A DNA stretch of 64,000 nucleotides from Siderastrea siderea (taxonomy: Eukaryota > Cnidaria > Anthozoa > Scleractinia > Rhizangiidae): positions 48,202,533 to 48,266,532 of the forward strand of contig OZ034967.1 of NCBI GenBank assembly GCA_964030785.1, written 5' to 3'. The first letter of the stretch is position 1. The number at the start of each line of letters is the position of its first letter. The position numbers and the translations under genes are program-made. Shown here one piece after another: positions 47,819 to 60,126 of this stretch. The notes under the pieces were generated by a model that saw nothing but the letters and a program-made list of their open reading frames with translations, was not told the DNA's origin and ran no database searches.

Positions 47819-47899
47819 ACTAATATTTCAGTAAAATATCTGGAAAGCAGCCATCTGAAAAGACCACGCGAGCGTCAACCTTTCAGTTAAGTTCTTAAG

Positions 47900-49890
47900 T
47901 ACTTCGCATCCACTTCCACGGTAAAGCAAATTACCTATTTGATTGTGGATTTACATCATAAGAATTGTTTAATTGAGAGAATTCCCACCTTGAAAATGAT
48001 ATTCTTAAGATGTTAAAGTGAATGATCGAATGGAATTGCTGCCAAGTAATTTTTTAAACCTTTGGAACAAAGTAATACAGCAACTGATTGTGAGTTAAAA
48101 CTCTTTGCCGAATAATACTTCGCACACGAAAAACTTGTGCCATTTTTCCTCCATAATTTACATGTGCTTAGAAGCTTCCGAAAACCTTTTTGGGGTAATT
48201 TTTGCCGGTAAACTGCCAGATGCCGTAGCAATACTATTTATTTTTGCAAAGTTGTTTGATGGTTGACAGAACTTAACAGCCAGCAGGATGCATGCGAATC
48301 AGTAAGAAATTCGTTTTTGCATTGACAAACCTGTCGAGTCGCTACCCACAGCAAGTTAAAATGGCATTATTAGAGCAACTGTAGTTTCATGACTACTCTC
48401 CTTGAACTTAGTTAGCTTTCCAAAGAATGCCGCAAGAAGAGGTGCCGGTGAAAGTTGTGCTGAAGTCTTCTTTTTGAAGGAAAATAGGTCAACTTTACTG
48501 TTTCCTCAGCGGTCCGCATTCTGTTTTTTTTTTTTGCCTTTATGTTTTTCTATTGTCGTTTTTCCTCTTTTGGCGAATAACGAGTCAATAACTGCCGACT
48601 GAAATGTACCGTATTTTAGAAGAAGAAGAAGTTGAGAAGAATCTTTAAAAACCGTAAATGCACTCCAATTTATGAGTGTTTAGCGTGTTCAGGATAAAAA
48701 CGCAGGACAATTCAGGAGTAGAAAAGTACGAAGTTTTATGATGGCACGACCTTCCTCTCTCTCTTTTAGAATGCTTTTAAAACAGTGTTTTTAAAAAAAA
48801 ATGAAAGTCGTAAAAAGACACTGTCTAGAGGACAAAGTTGAAGCAAATTACCTGTTTAGATTTAAACTGTGTCTCACCTTAAAAAAAACCGACAGACTCA
48901 GACACTTACAAGCATTATTGTATTTCCGATCTTTTGCAGTGAAATAAAGTAATCACTCCTATTTTTAGGTACATGTCATTTCCATCTGTGGCATTTTCTT
49001 TTAGAGGGAAAGGAAACGTATCTAAGGCTTACATGAGACAAAAAATCTTGCCACTTGTAATTATAAGAGATTAGAAAGAGTCAAAAGAGTAAACAAATTG
49101 TGAAGCAACTTCTTGAAAGAAAAACTGACGTAAATGGCACCTTATAACTGACCCGGCCGATAGTCTATGAAATATTAAAAGAAAACCTACCCCCTCTCGG
49201 TATGGAAAAATGACGATAGCTGTTATAAACTTCAGCAACCAATGGAATGAAAACCGGGTTGACCTGCTGAAGTAGACAAATATATCATCAACGACATAGA
49301 ACTCATTTCCCGAGAACTCAATCACTCGAACAGAGACAGCATTCGTAAAACTAGCCAATCATTTTTAATTTCAAAGGGCAAGACTCTTGAACCCCAAGGA
49401 ATAAACAGACGAGATAATCGAAAACAAAACAAAAAACAAGGAACTGCGGACCCTGGTGGAGGGAACAACCGAACCACAGCCTTCTCCTGCCCCCCGCACG
49501 ACCATATGACGCGAGCGTTCCTTCGCAGCCACCTTGCCTGAGTTGAGGGACATGAAGGATCATGTGTGCAAAGTCGATAATCGTATTTCTCAGCTTGGTT
49601 ATCTCTCGGGTTCCAGTGATGAGAGGGATAGGAGGAAGAATTGGACCGTGCGCAGGCTGCTGGAGCACTTGCTACCGGCGCAAAACTTATTCCTATAGTG
49701 GTTGTTTGTCACGTTTTAGCGTTCTTTGTTTGTCAACCGATCATATTTAATCTTTTCATTTGTATCATTTTTTAAACTGAATGAGACGGTTACGAGAACA
49801 CTCCATTTACTGATAAATAGTGATGATTTGATAACACGACGTAGTCGTGACGTTATCATGACGTCAGCAAACTGTTTTGATGCATTCTCA
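47900..49890. other. Interior of the 3.1-kb element, no recognised gene
   Basis: Minus-strand open stretches at 49071-49358 and 49351-49668 have no domain I recognise. T-rich low-complexity sequence occurs near 48525-48535. Confidence 0.35.
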
Positions 49891-49949
49891 CTTGCGGTCA
49901 CTCGTGGTCACTCGTGGTCATTCGTGGTCACTCGTGTGTACTTTAAGAC

Positions 49950-51720
49950 ACGATCTTTCCGAGATTGTAGGTCTAAAACGTTTGCACAAGTCGACCCCTC
50001 CAATGAAAACAGCACCTGCGTTAAAGCCGAAAACATCCTGCATTGTTTGTTGCGTATCACTTTTCTCCTGAATTATTACTCAAGGATTCCATTTGCAGAC
50101 TCAATAGCCAAGCGTGGCAGGCGACAAATGGCGGAAGGAGGCGAGGGGTGGTTACCTGCCCATTTCTCGGCTCCATAGTCACCCACCAAGAGGGCTACGA
50201 AATCAAAACTCAGAACACGTTAACGAGTGTTTGAAACCATCCATTAAAAAGGCTAGAGACGATAAAACGAAGATGAAACAAATAGATTATCTCCCTTGTA
50301 CTTAAACAGATAAAATACAAAAAAAAAACATAGCATACCTTTTCGAAACACAACTGTGTTGATCCAATTGACTCGCAACGCATCTTTAAACACTAAGGCT
50401 ACGCAAGTTACAGTTTAAATCAATTGCATAACAAAACCTACTACCAGTACGTAAAAGTATTCGTCTATTCCTAGCAGCTACAAAGTCAAATCGCACGTGA
50501 TGTCAGATCAAAAAAAAGTGGAGGCAATAGTCTGAAAACTTGGGAAAGAATCCCCCAACGTACCAGAGCCTCTTTTTTGTAGGCGTAGCCTGATCTCATT
50601 TTCACCTGTTACAAAGAGGGAAATTCCTTCTTTCTTTTCCAGCCTTTTTCGCTTTTATAGGTACACGGTTGACTCAAATGATGGTCGTATATAATGATTA
50701 TTCCCGTCGATTAAATAGAGTAGTCCTCTATCCAAGATGAAATGATCGTTTTACACCTTCTGCTCGAAACCGTTTACGTGAATAAAAATCTCTAATGTCC
50801 GGACGGGGTATAACTACCAATCTTTCATGACAGAGGGAACATCAGCAAAGGAACAGCACACTTATTATTTATCACATAGCTCGTTTTCTTTTGTTCTGTC
50901 ACGTGATTATGTTGAATATACTCCACCAATTAAAAGTTTTCTGAAAAGCTGGGGGCGGCTTTGATTGTAACTTGGAAAGCAGGGCTGATATTCTTCTGTA
51001 ATATTCCTCCACTTGAAATATTATATAGGTAATACAGACAGTTCGTATTAGACCAACTGGGTTACCCCTGCCAGTTTCATCATTGCAAACGGGATCGCTT
51101 CAATTTTGAAAATATAAAGAATCTGGGATAAAACCACGAAAAATTTCTGCGATTGATCCAAAACAATTCCGAAAATTAACTTCATTTTGGCAACTAAAAT
51201 TTTCAACCTCTCTAATCAAGCGGTCTTTTAACTTATTAGTGGACCAAGTACTTGCCAGTTAGGCGAGGACTAGGCGGGTATCTTCAAGAACTGCTGTGCA
51301 ATTTTCCAAAATAAGGGTAACGTCTTGAGAGGTAATCCAAAATTCCCAACCGGAATAACCAAACGGCAAATGTTTTCCATTTATTTTTTCTACCAGTTCC
51401 AGGTCCTGCGTCAATAGTCCAACTAGATCCAGACTCTCTGTCAATTAGAATGAATTGCACAAATGGTTCATGCTGGTCTCGAACGGAATTTCCGATTCAG
51501 GAGCAGAAGGTTTTCTTTACCACTTGCAAAAACCGTAAACCAACCGGTTTTCCCTTTACATGGAAAACAACCGTAATCTGACTTAGCAATTCGTGAACAA
51601 TGTGCGCTAACTATATCGTCCGGGCAAACAAACAATGTGAAGACCCCAGCGTATACATTGGGAATCTTTATTCCATTGTTTTCCTGTGTAGCGCACAGAT
51701 AAATCACAATGTAGTAGTAG
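49950..51720. other. No supported gene
   Basis: Short ORFs only (for example 51468-51749 minus, with five cysteines), without consistent splice phases or recognisable domains. Confidence 0.4.
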
Positions 51721-51727
51721 ATATAGA

Positions 51728-53503
51728 AAACCATAGGAAACCCAAGCATAATATTTGAATATCATTAAAAATGGCGTTTCAAAATATAAGACTTTGTATG
51801 GGATTTCGAAGCGAACATTTTGAGCAATACATAACAACGAACTATCTGAATCAAGTTTATGAAACATTACATGGTGTTGTTTGTTATCCTTACAAAGCAT
51901 TTTGAGCAATTTTAGGTCCATTTACTTAACTGTGTTAGTACGTGTATAATACATTGACAAGGAAGGAGTCATTTGGCCCGATTTAGCCACTATCACCGCT
52001 CGACACGTTTCGGAATTCGCTCAAATTTACCCACAAATATAGTTCAGGCTCCCATTCTGACTTAGCGACTTGACAAAAGGAAGACATACAAGTGATTTTC
52101 TCAAAACCAATTGCACATACCTCGTGTCCCAAAAGAATTATCCACTGCACAAAATCATAATTGTATCTCAAAATAGGCCGCCATGGATGCGTGAGGATCC
52201 CGATGGTCCCATTTGACAGCGGTCGGCGCTGGACACCAGTCAACTTATGCCCTTATGGGGAGGGCCACGCTCGTTTTGGTCGTGTTACAATTCTGTAGTA
52301 ACTATGACCCGGTGCGGACATAAGATTGTCGCTCCGACGCAGTCTGGTTCGCGTGAGAAAATCGCTGCGTGTTACAAGCGGATAGCAAAAATAAATCATT
52401 CCCATTTCTGAATTTATATCCCTTTTTAGGGTGTATATTTTCTTGTTTTTTTAATGAGTAGGTTACCTGACCGGCTTCATGCAAATATAGAAATAGATAT
52501 AGTATATACAATAACAATTTTAAAATAAAACATTTTCACGCGCGTGAGGATATGAATTTAAATGAATTTGCCGACTTAGGTTCAAAAAAAAAATATCTGA
52601 TATATAAAACCTATCGATGATTGAAATTGAACACATTTAATTCACACAGAGTACGTATTTAAAATTTACGCAGTAGACCGACCTGTATTACAAACGTTTT
52701 GTACATGAACGCAAATATGTTCAATTTACCACGCATGAATAGAAACATTGGAGGAAGGAGAAACACGGTTCACTTTCTTTTTTGCTTGACTCATTTTCAT
52801 TTTCTAACGGCCAAGACCGTTTTAATTTCTTTCGATAACTTAATTCTCTCCACAAGGTCACGGAGTCCCGCGCAGCGATTCCAGACTACGTTGGAGCGAC
52901 AATTTGTGTCCGCACCGGGCCATAGTTACTACAGAATTGTAACACGACCAAAACGAGCGTGGCCCTCCCCATAAGGGCATAAGTTGACTGGTGTCCAGTG
53001 CCGACCGCTGTCAAATGGGACCATCGGGATCCTCACGCATCCATGGCGGCCTATTTTGAGATGCTATTATGATTTTGTGCAGTGGATAATTCTTTTGGGA
53101 CACGAGGTATGTGCAATTGGTTTTGAGAAAATCACTTGTATGTCTTCCTTTTGTCAAGTCGCTAAGTCAGAATGGGAGCCTGAACTATATTTGTGGGTAA
53201 ATTTGAGCGAATTCCGAAACGTGTCGAGCGGTAATAGTGGCTAAATCGGGCCAAATGACTCCTTCCTTGTCAATGTATTATACACGTACTAACACAGTAA
53301 AGTAAATGGACCTAAAATTGCTCAAAATGCGTTGTAAGGATAGCAAACAACACCATGTAATGTTTCATGAACTTTATTCAGTTAGTTTGCTGTTTTGTAT
53401 TGCTCAAAATGTTCGCTTCGAAATCCCATACAAAGTCTTATATTTTGAAACGCCATTTTTAATAATATTCAAATATTATGCTTGGGTGTCCTGTGAGAAA
53501 ACA
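51728..53503. repeat. Large inverted duplication: about 635-bp arms, 501-bp spacer
   Basis: The left arm is about 51728-52369 and the right arm about 52871-53503, inverted and approximately 95-98 percent identical (4-5 differences in one 260-bp stretch). Both arms carry the same 86-codon frame (left 51983-52243 minus, right 52984-53244 plus), reading NGTIGILTHPWRPIL and KSEWEPELYLWVNLSEF. A second shared frame (MDLKLLKM) is at 51607-51921 and 53306-53623. No target duplication is seen. Confidence 0.85.
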
Positions 53504-53509
53504 GGCAAC

Positions 53510-54015
53510 CTTGTCGACCTTGTCCATGTGGAAAATAACTTGGTTATTTTAACCCACCTCGTGGACGTGATTATTCACATACCCCCTCGATTTTTCTGTT
53601 CTTCTCCGGGATGTATTTCATAAACCATGATTTTAAGTTGCTGTCTGAAAAATTGGTGGCGGCATTGATTGTAACAGGGGAGTGCTATCCTAAAGCAATA
53701 ACTGATAACAATAGAAAAACAATTCTACCAACCCACTGTTCCCACTGCTGTAGATCTAAATTTGTCGCCACCAAATCACAAGCAAATACAAACAAACATT
53801 CGAAAGAATCACACCTCTTTACTATTGAACGTGATGTGTTTTCATTTTCCCCTACGAAACACACTGACATCCGCATCAGGATATTCCAGATATGACGACA
53901 AAGTCATTTCATAAAAACTCAATGAATGCTACGCTTTGTAAATTTTCTTCTATCTGCTCTGCTTTTTGCAACGTACAAAGCACATAATACAAACTTTGAA
54001 ACCAAGCATAATATA
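53510..54015. other. No supported gene
   Basis: An open frame at 53611-53895 has an HCSHCCRSK stretch but no recognisable domain. Confidence 0.4.
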
Positions 54016-54021
54016 TGTAAG

Positions 54022-54161
54022 GGTTAGACAATGAACGCGAGTGTTCTATGGGATATAGTGTCCCGAGCAAAGATAGAATGCCACGAGGCCGCAGGCCGAG
54101 TGCCATTCTATCTTGCGAGGGACGCTATATCCCATAGGACACGAGCGTTCATTGTCTAACC
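54022..54161. repeat. 140-bp palindromic MITE
   Basis: Arms of about 65 bp (ggttagacaatgaacgcgag inwards) mirror each other around about 54092 with a few mismatches. The structure would fold into one long hairpin. Confidence 0.8.
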
Positions 54162-54164
54162 GTC

Positions 54165-55029
54165 TTAGAACATGGTCACACCCACGAAGAATTTCGTTTT
54201 TACGTGCAGATTGTATTTTTGCATTTCAATTTTTTAGTTCTCACCTTGAAATCACGTTGCTATTTTGTTTACGATATTTTCGCTATTGTACGCATGCCTT
54301 TGAGGTGCAATGTTTTAGAGTGCTTCACCGCGAGGGTTTATCGCAGTTGATGTGTAAACAGCCATGAGCCAATACACGGAAATTTGGAACTCGAGGCAGT
54401 GATCGCCGCTAAAGATTTGCTAGATTTACACTCTGGTGAAAGCAGTCTTCGAGGCGCTACAACCACCGACACCAGCAAGTGGGGAACCCGCAGGAAACTC
54501 CAAGAGGCCAAATTAAGTCAAGTTCAAGTACAACACTTGTAGTCTGGCAAACACGGAGAAACAAGTCTGTCCTTCTGTTTCAATTAAGGTCTGAACAGTT
54601 CGTATTTCATGTAAAATAATGGTTTTTCTTTCGATTTGCTTTTTGCTGTGCTATTATACCGTAAGATTGCATTTTTTGGTTAAAACGCAAAAAATAATGA
54701 GTGTTTCTAGCCGTTGAAGCTGTTAATTTTATCGATTTAGTTATAAATATTCACAGAGAATTTGTGCATTCATTAGTAGTTTCTACTTAGTCATTAGTAT
54801 GCTCTATATAGAGCATACTAATGAGGCTTCCAAACAAAGGAAAACAATGCCTCATTAGTATGCTCTATATAGAACCACTAATGAATGCAGAAATTCTCTG
54901 TAATTTTACCCCGCAATTTCCCCGTGCTTCAAAGCCCCCGCCGCTTTACATAATTTAAGACAGTTTATGGAATATAGAGCATCGAAATGCTGGACACTGA
55001 TTGGCTGAGTGGGTGTGACCGTGTTCTAA
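54165..55029. mobile_element. 865-bp element with TTAGAACAYGGTCACACCCA termini
   Basis: Left ttagaacatggtcacaccca (54165) and right gggtgtgaccgtgttctaa (ending 55029) are inverted repeats. No ORF is recognised inside and no clear target duplication is seen. It abuts the palindromic MITE with a 3-bp gap. Confidence 0.6.
54751..54902. repeat. Nested palindromic MITE, about 150 bp
   Basis: The outer arms share cacagagaattt and gcattcattagt, inverted. The centre holds a 30-nt perfect palindrome at 54793-54822 (attagtatgctctat and its complement) and a second partial copy near 54855-54871. Confidence 0.8.
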
Positions 55030-55320
55030 TTACCGTTTGACGTAACCACGTGCAAATCCCACTGGCCTTGCGCAATCACTTGTCTATATTCACGTACTCT
55101 ACACTGGGATTTTACTCTCAAGATTATCAATATTTGCATTATAAAAACCTCCGCATCTGAAAGATAGCGAAATAAGCATGTTATTTACCTGTCCCTACGG
55201 GTTATGTTATTTATTCACCTACTAACGCCCCGAGGGTGTACCAGGTGAATAAATCACATACCCCTCCCTCCAGTCAAATAACACCTACTTTTTCACTCAT
55301 GTTTTGTATTTTGATACAAT

Positions 55321-55334
55321 CGGGGGGGGGGGGG
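55321..55334. repeat. G homopolymer run
   Basis: Thirteen to fourteen consecutive G. A similar run lies at 57205-57223. Confidence 0.9.
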
Positions 55335-55705
55335 ATCAAAATATAGCTCAACTAGAAAATCATACAGTAAAAATACACATGCATCAAACTAATAAGATGG
55401 GTATATAGAAGCTATGGATTATGAGATCAGCCAGAAGACGCCACTTTCTAGACCTTTCTAGCTCTGCTTTGCACAGCAGTACCATTATTCCCCTCCTCAG
55501 CTTCTAAAAACTATCATGCCAAGGCATATAAAACAATCCCCGAACTACATCTATATAATAAATGCTTTGCGTACAAGATATTTGGCTGTTTATATAGTCC
55601 CAAGACTAAAACAATGTTAACAGATATGTTCGCTGAATAAAACGTTATTACTATCATTGTCACTATCATTACTATTATCTACTCTTTCAGAATGATAATT
55701 GGTGA

Positions 55706-57030
55706 TTAATCCCGTTTGATGGCGCGAATCTTGTAAGGGACACGAAACTGGGTTCCACCGCCAAATATTCCCTTCAACTTGGGAGGACTCCCAATCTCTT
55801 CAGGAACAAAAGTGAACTTCTGAAGCATCCATGTCAAAAACAAGAACAACTCAACCTTGGCCAAGGGCTCGCCAGCGCAAACTCGGCGTCCCGCTCCGAC
55901 AGGGTAGAAATTTCCTTGATTGGTGATCAGCTTGCCGTCTTCCTCAATATGACAGTATGGATTAAAGACGATGGGGTCTTCCCAACATTTGGGATCCAGA
56001 TGAACAGATTCTATGTCAGGAGAGACAATGGTATCTTTCGGTACTCTGAAGCCACAAAGTGTCGTATCGGTGAGGGTGACATGAGCAACAGCGAGAGGTG
56101 CCACGTTTCCAGCTCGAAGCGTTTCTATGATTGTCGCTTGAACAAGGGGAAGGTCGGGGCGGTCGTTCAAAGACGGAATTCTATCACCGAGTACTTCATC
56201 TAACTGGTGCTGAATGTCCACTTGGTACTTAGGATAGCTGACCAAGAAGGCTATTGCCCATTTCATCGTGGTGCTTGTCGTTTCGTAGCCCGCAACAAAC
56301 ATGTCTTCGATGCTATTGACGAAATAGTCTTCAGAAAGGAGAGCAGTTCTCTCTTCATTACTCTCACATTCAGCTTCATGTTTGGCGTGAAGAAGGCCTG
56401 AGATTAAATCTTTTACAGGTTCTGCTGGATCAAAGTTCTCTTCGCGCTCTCTCAGGAATACTCAAATGATAGCAAAAATTTTTTAGACAGGCCGAAGAAC
56501 GCGTTCAAAACCTTTACTGGTAGGTACTGCATCAGAGGGAAAAATTCTAACATAGTGAACAACTGAGAATCGTCAGTAGCCGCGATGCTGTCTGCATTGA
56601 GCTGTTAAAGCCGGTTCAAGCGTGGGTTGGTCGTATCATATCCTTCTCCGAAAGTGATACCACAAATGACATCAGCGACACTCTGCATCCACCACTCTAC
56701 AGGATCAAAAGGCTTTCCATCTTGTTCTTTCATGAACTGCACCAGTTTTTCAGCCTGCGGGAAGAGAACGCCTGGATGCTAACCGAACACTTTCGAAAGA
56801 AATTAGAGGAGTCTTCCGATTGGCTTGCGTTGTGGAACATTAATAGAAAACAAAATTTTCCGCCAAAACATGTGTATGGAACCTACCTAGAGTGAACGCT
56901 TGAATACCAAATGTTTGTTGTCTTCCGGCGGTTTACTAGCATCTCTTTAACAGCCTCCGGAGTTGAGGCCATAACAAACTTGTAGCTTCCAAGTTTCATG
57001 GAGAAAACACAGCCGTATTTTTCTCTAAGA
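55706..57030 (-). pseudogene. Cytochrome P450 (CYP2-clan-like) pseudogene
   Basis: The 3' exon (56754 to 55706) begins after ttcccgcag with AEKLVQFMKEQDG. It carries the I-helix AGYETTSTT, ETLR (ExxR), FNPYCHI in the meander region, the haem loop FYPVGAGRRVCAG (conserved Cys), and a stop at 55706. An upstream exon (57030-56887) reads LREKYGCVFSMKLGSYKFV and on to the donor gtaggt. Defects: an in-frame TAA at 56605-56607; a one-base frameshift around 56455-56480; the two exons do not match in phase and about 60 residues between them are missing; the N-terminal membrane-anchor exon is not found. P450s of this clan oxidise lipids, steroids or xenobiotics at the endoplasmic reticulum. This copy could not make an enzyme. 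Confidence 0.85.
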
Positions 57031-57039
57031 CTGCAACGT

Positions 57040-57740
57040 AACACAAGAGTTATATGTTCTGCCTAGACCATACACAGGCGTGGAAACAAGTTGCCTTTAC
57101 TAGAAGGCTCTACTCCTAGGAACTATGAAGTTGCGGTTGCTCCTGAACCATTCGTTAGTTAATTTTACAAATTAAGACCAATATACTATTAGGACGTGTA
57201 GTTTGGGGGGTGGGGGGGGGGGAGAATAGACCGGAGAAGAAGTGATACGAGTCACTAGTTACGAGCCCTTGAATGGGGTGGGTTTTGCACACAAAGGGGA
57301 TAACCTACACACAGGAGGTGGGTCAGAAGGCAGAAAACAGCTTCAGGTGTGGATCAATAGCTTATTTGTTTCATTTAGATACTCAGAGTTTCTTCCAGAG
57401 GAAATACTCAGGTATCCTTTTTGCCTGTTTAGATAGTTCATTCTATAAAAAGCTCTTATGAAAGATCACATCTTCAAATGTAACTATTCCTGGGTTTATA
57501 GTTGCAACTGGGGGCGGTGCTGGTGTTGTATGTTCAGGTATCTGGCCCTTTTTTCTTGCATCGATGCTATAGAAAATTGCTAATAAGATACTAAACCATT
57601 ATTCTTTTTATGTTACAGGCCTTTTTATTAAATACTTTAATTCTGGTCCATCCCTTTGTTAAAATGTTTGTTCAGTATCTCATTATTTATTTTTCTATAA
57701 GCTGCCTTAGTATCGTTTTTAAACTTAGCCCAATGTCTTT
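57040..57740. other. No supported gene; G-rich run
   Basis: This is where the missing P450 N-terminal exon would be expected. I find no proline-rich PPGP-type start or anchor helix on the minus strand. Confidence 0.4.
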
Positions 57741-57745
57741 CTTTC

Positions 57746-58850
57746 AATTTTTGTGCGGACCCAGTACGGACCGATGCGTCTGCATCTTCATCAGCGTCTT
57801 TAAGACCTTTCGTTTTTCAGTTTGGTACAGGTTCCTGAGTCAAAAGTATATCGGGAGAGCGGTTGTCTTGGGCATGGGGAGGTTTAGTCAGAAGGGGAGG
57901 TGTAAGGAAGGGTGTAAGAAACCTCGGCCTGTTTGGTCAACGGTGTAGTGTTTCGGCAACCAAACCGCTGTTCAAAGAATCCTTGGAAAGCTTGACGGTT
58001 GTTTTCTTGATTTCTGAAAATTTCCGAAAGAACCAATGTCAATAACCAAGGTGAAAGAAAAGAAGCTTTGATTTTTTGAAAGGCCAATAAACTCATTTAC
58101 TTTTGTATATCGTAAAATGGGGAAGTTGAACTTAAGGACGTTCGCGCGAAAAACTTCTACAATACAGATTTTTTTCATACTTTGCCTACAGTCAGATAAT
58201 GAGTTACTTATGTCAGAAATGCAAAAAAATGGGGGGTTCACCGACTTCGTTTTCAAAATAAAGCGCGTGGAAAACTACCCTAGTTTTGACAAATCGGCCC
58301 TCGCAACTCGACATGGCCTCAGTGCTTGTTAGTTGAAAAATATTTAAAATGATTCGCTGTAGACCCACTTTCTTAGTCAAATTTTATTTAAGTGGGTCTG
58401 TCAAGTAAACAATGTGAGCTGGTGTCATCCTTTTAGTTAAACTCGTCCTCTAAGATGGACTTTTGCGAACACCGTGCAGCTACAATAATAGCATAATTCG
58501 ATGATGCAAGGGCAGAAAAGTTGAAAAAAATCAAACTTCCACAATACAGATTTTCTTTAATTTTTCTCAAAACGTAGATAATTGACAGGGAAAGTGATCT
58601 ATCAAAACAAAATATGGGGTCACCGAACATTTAAGAGAGTTAAACCCGTGCATAGATACTAAAGTGCCCACTGGCCCTGTATATCTCCACATTTCTTCAA
58701 AAGCGCGCGCGCTCAATGCATGACGTGGCAGTGAATTGCGTGCGCAGTAGGGATGCGCAGAAACAATTAGCGCGAACGTCCTTAACGCGAACATACATGC
58801 CAAGTTTGGCATGAAGGCACGTAATGTGGTGATGACTCGTGCAATTTGTG
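57746..58850 (+). repeat. Dispersed repeat, copy 2 (with MITE insertion)
   Basis: It matches copy 1 at 7968-8870 from caatttttgtgcggac through gtggtgatgactcgtgca. It is interrupted by a 646-bp TTAA-flanked MITE at 58136-58781, and lacks the 390-bp insertion and the hairpin of copy 1. Confidence 0.8.
58136..58781. mobile_element. TTAA-flanked MITE, 646 bp
   Basis: Ends GGACGTTCGCGC and GCGCGAACGTCC are exact inverted repeats, bordered by TTAA (58132-58135 and 58782-58785). The uninterrupted sequence at 8731-8745 reads TTGAACTTAACGTGAAC across a single TTAA. Non-coding; two related ataca-gattttttt / gggg-tcaccga segments recur inside. Confidence 0.9.
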
Positions 58851-60049
58851 AGGGGCTTCGGTTTTCCGCTTACGTTATAATCCGGCCAATGTTAATTAAG
58901 AACGTACTCTCAGTATTGATGAAGAAACAAAGATATGCTGTTCGACGAAAAGCAAATATATGAATTATCTACGGCACGTTGGCGTGAATAAAATCGCGTA
59001 ATCATTTCAACCTTTTACTTGAATTGACATTTAAAGAGGCACCCTTTTAAACTCATTTTGAAGGTGAGTTTCACTTTCCATTACTCGATAACTGAGTCGC
59101 ATGGTGCCAGATTTTTTTTAATTTTTATTTGCAATCACACGGCAACAATGACAACCACAACAGCAAAATACAAAAGGGGGAAAAAAGGAAAAAGAGGAAA
59201 AAAATAGTGTACAACCTGCAAGGTTTACGCTACAAAATTGATTATATAACTTACGATACAACGGAGAATCAGCTATTTACACAACATTACGTACATTAGT
59301 TTTCTTACAATAATATTGCAGTATGTTGACTTATAATTTTTTTTACGGTAGTTTTACCTGATGTCACTTACACTGTTACATTCTAGTGTTAACACAACTG
59401 CGCTTACAATAATATTACTTAGAAAGAAAATTGTAACAAGAAGGAACAAACAATAGAGAGAAGCATATGAGAGGGTTTGGTGACAAAGTATCAGAAAAGA
59501 AAGATCGGTTTTAACTTGAAATCTCGATTTTCCATTGAATTTTTAATTTATTTATAAATTGAGAACATCCAGGATTTATCTCACTACTTTTACAACTATA
59601 TACGTACTTTTTTTATTAGCGTTTCTTGGATAAGATAACCATTAGCCTTTTGATTTTTTAAATATGAGAATATTGACTTCTCACATTAAGCGACAAAAAC
59701 TTCAGAACACACATTCGAATTATCGAAAGTAAAACAAAAGTATCTATCTAACACCACAAAAGATAACAATAGCCCACAACAAAGCACGGATTACACAAAT
59801 TACTTACCTCTCCCGGGGAATAAACCAACCAGCCGGCTTACAGCCTCAAACACCCAGGTGCTAACCAGAGAGGTCGACAAATGACATAATTTGCTAATTA
59901 GTATGCAAAATCTGAAAAAGTTCAGTGTTCTGGACTATGCACAGTCATGTAAATATGTATATTCCGCCGAGATTAGGTCATTAATCACCTTCAGCACGTG
60001 CAGAGCAATGTGTTGCAATAGGACTTGTTGCTCATTGGTCGCTGGGTAA

Positions 60050-60126
60050 TATAAAGGGAAAAGGACGCTCATAACTCGTGGTTAGTTAATTCAAACCGAC
60101 GAAGAGGGAACTTTAGTTGGCGCCCA
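60050..60126 (+). promoter_or_regulatory. Promoter-like cluster: CCAAT, TATA, primer-site-like TGGCGCCCA
   Basis: An inverted CCAAT (cattgg, 60033-60038), TATAAAGG (60050-60057) and TGGCGCCCA (60118-60126) follow one another as in an LTR-to-leader junction. The LTR ends (TG...CA) and a second LTR were not found, so a host or LINE promoter is equally possible. Confidence 0.25.

Larger units (their letters stand above)
46822..49941. mobile_element. 3.1-kb element with tandem GTGACCACGA subterminal repeats
   Basis: The left end AAGTACACACGAGTGACCAC is followed by four to five near-identical 10-bp units to about 46883. The right end (about 49893-49941) carries the same units inverted and ends gtgtgtactt. 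TAA flanks both sides, which would suit a Harbinger-like duplication. However, similarity continues a few bases outward (tgtctwaaag), so the true ends and superfamily are uncertain. Inside are a Penelope-like fragment and a Mutator-like N-terminus. Confidence 0.6.
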
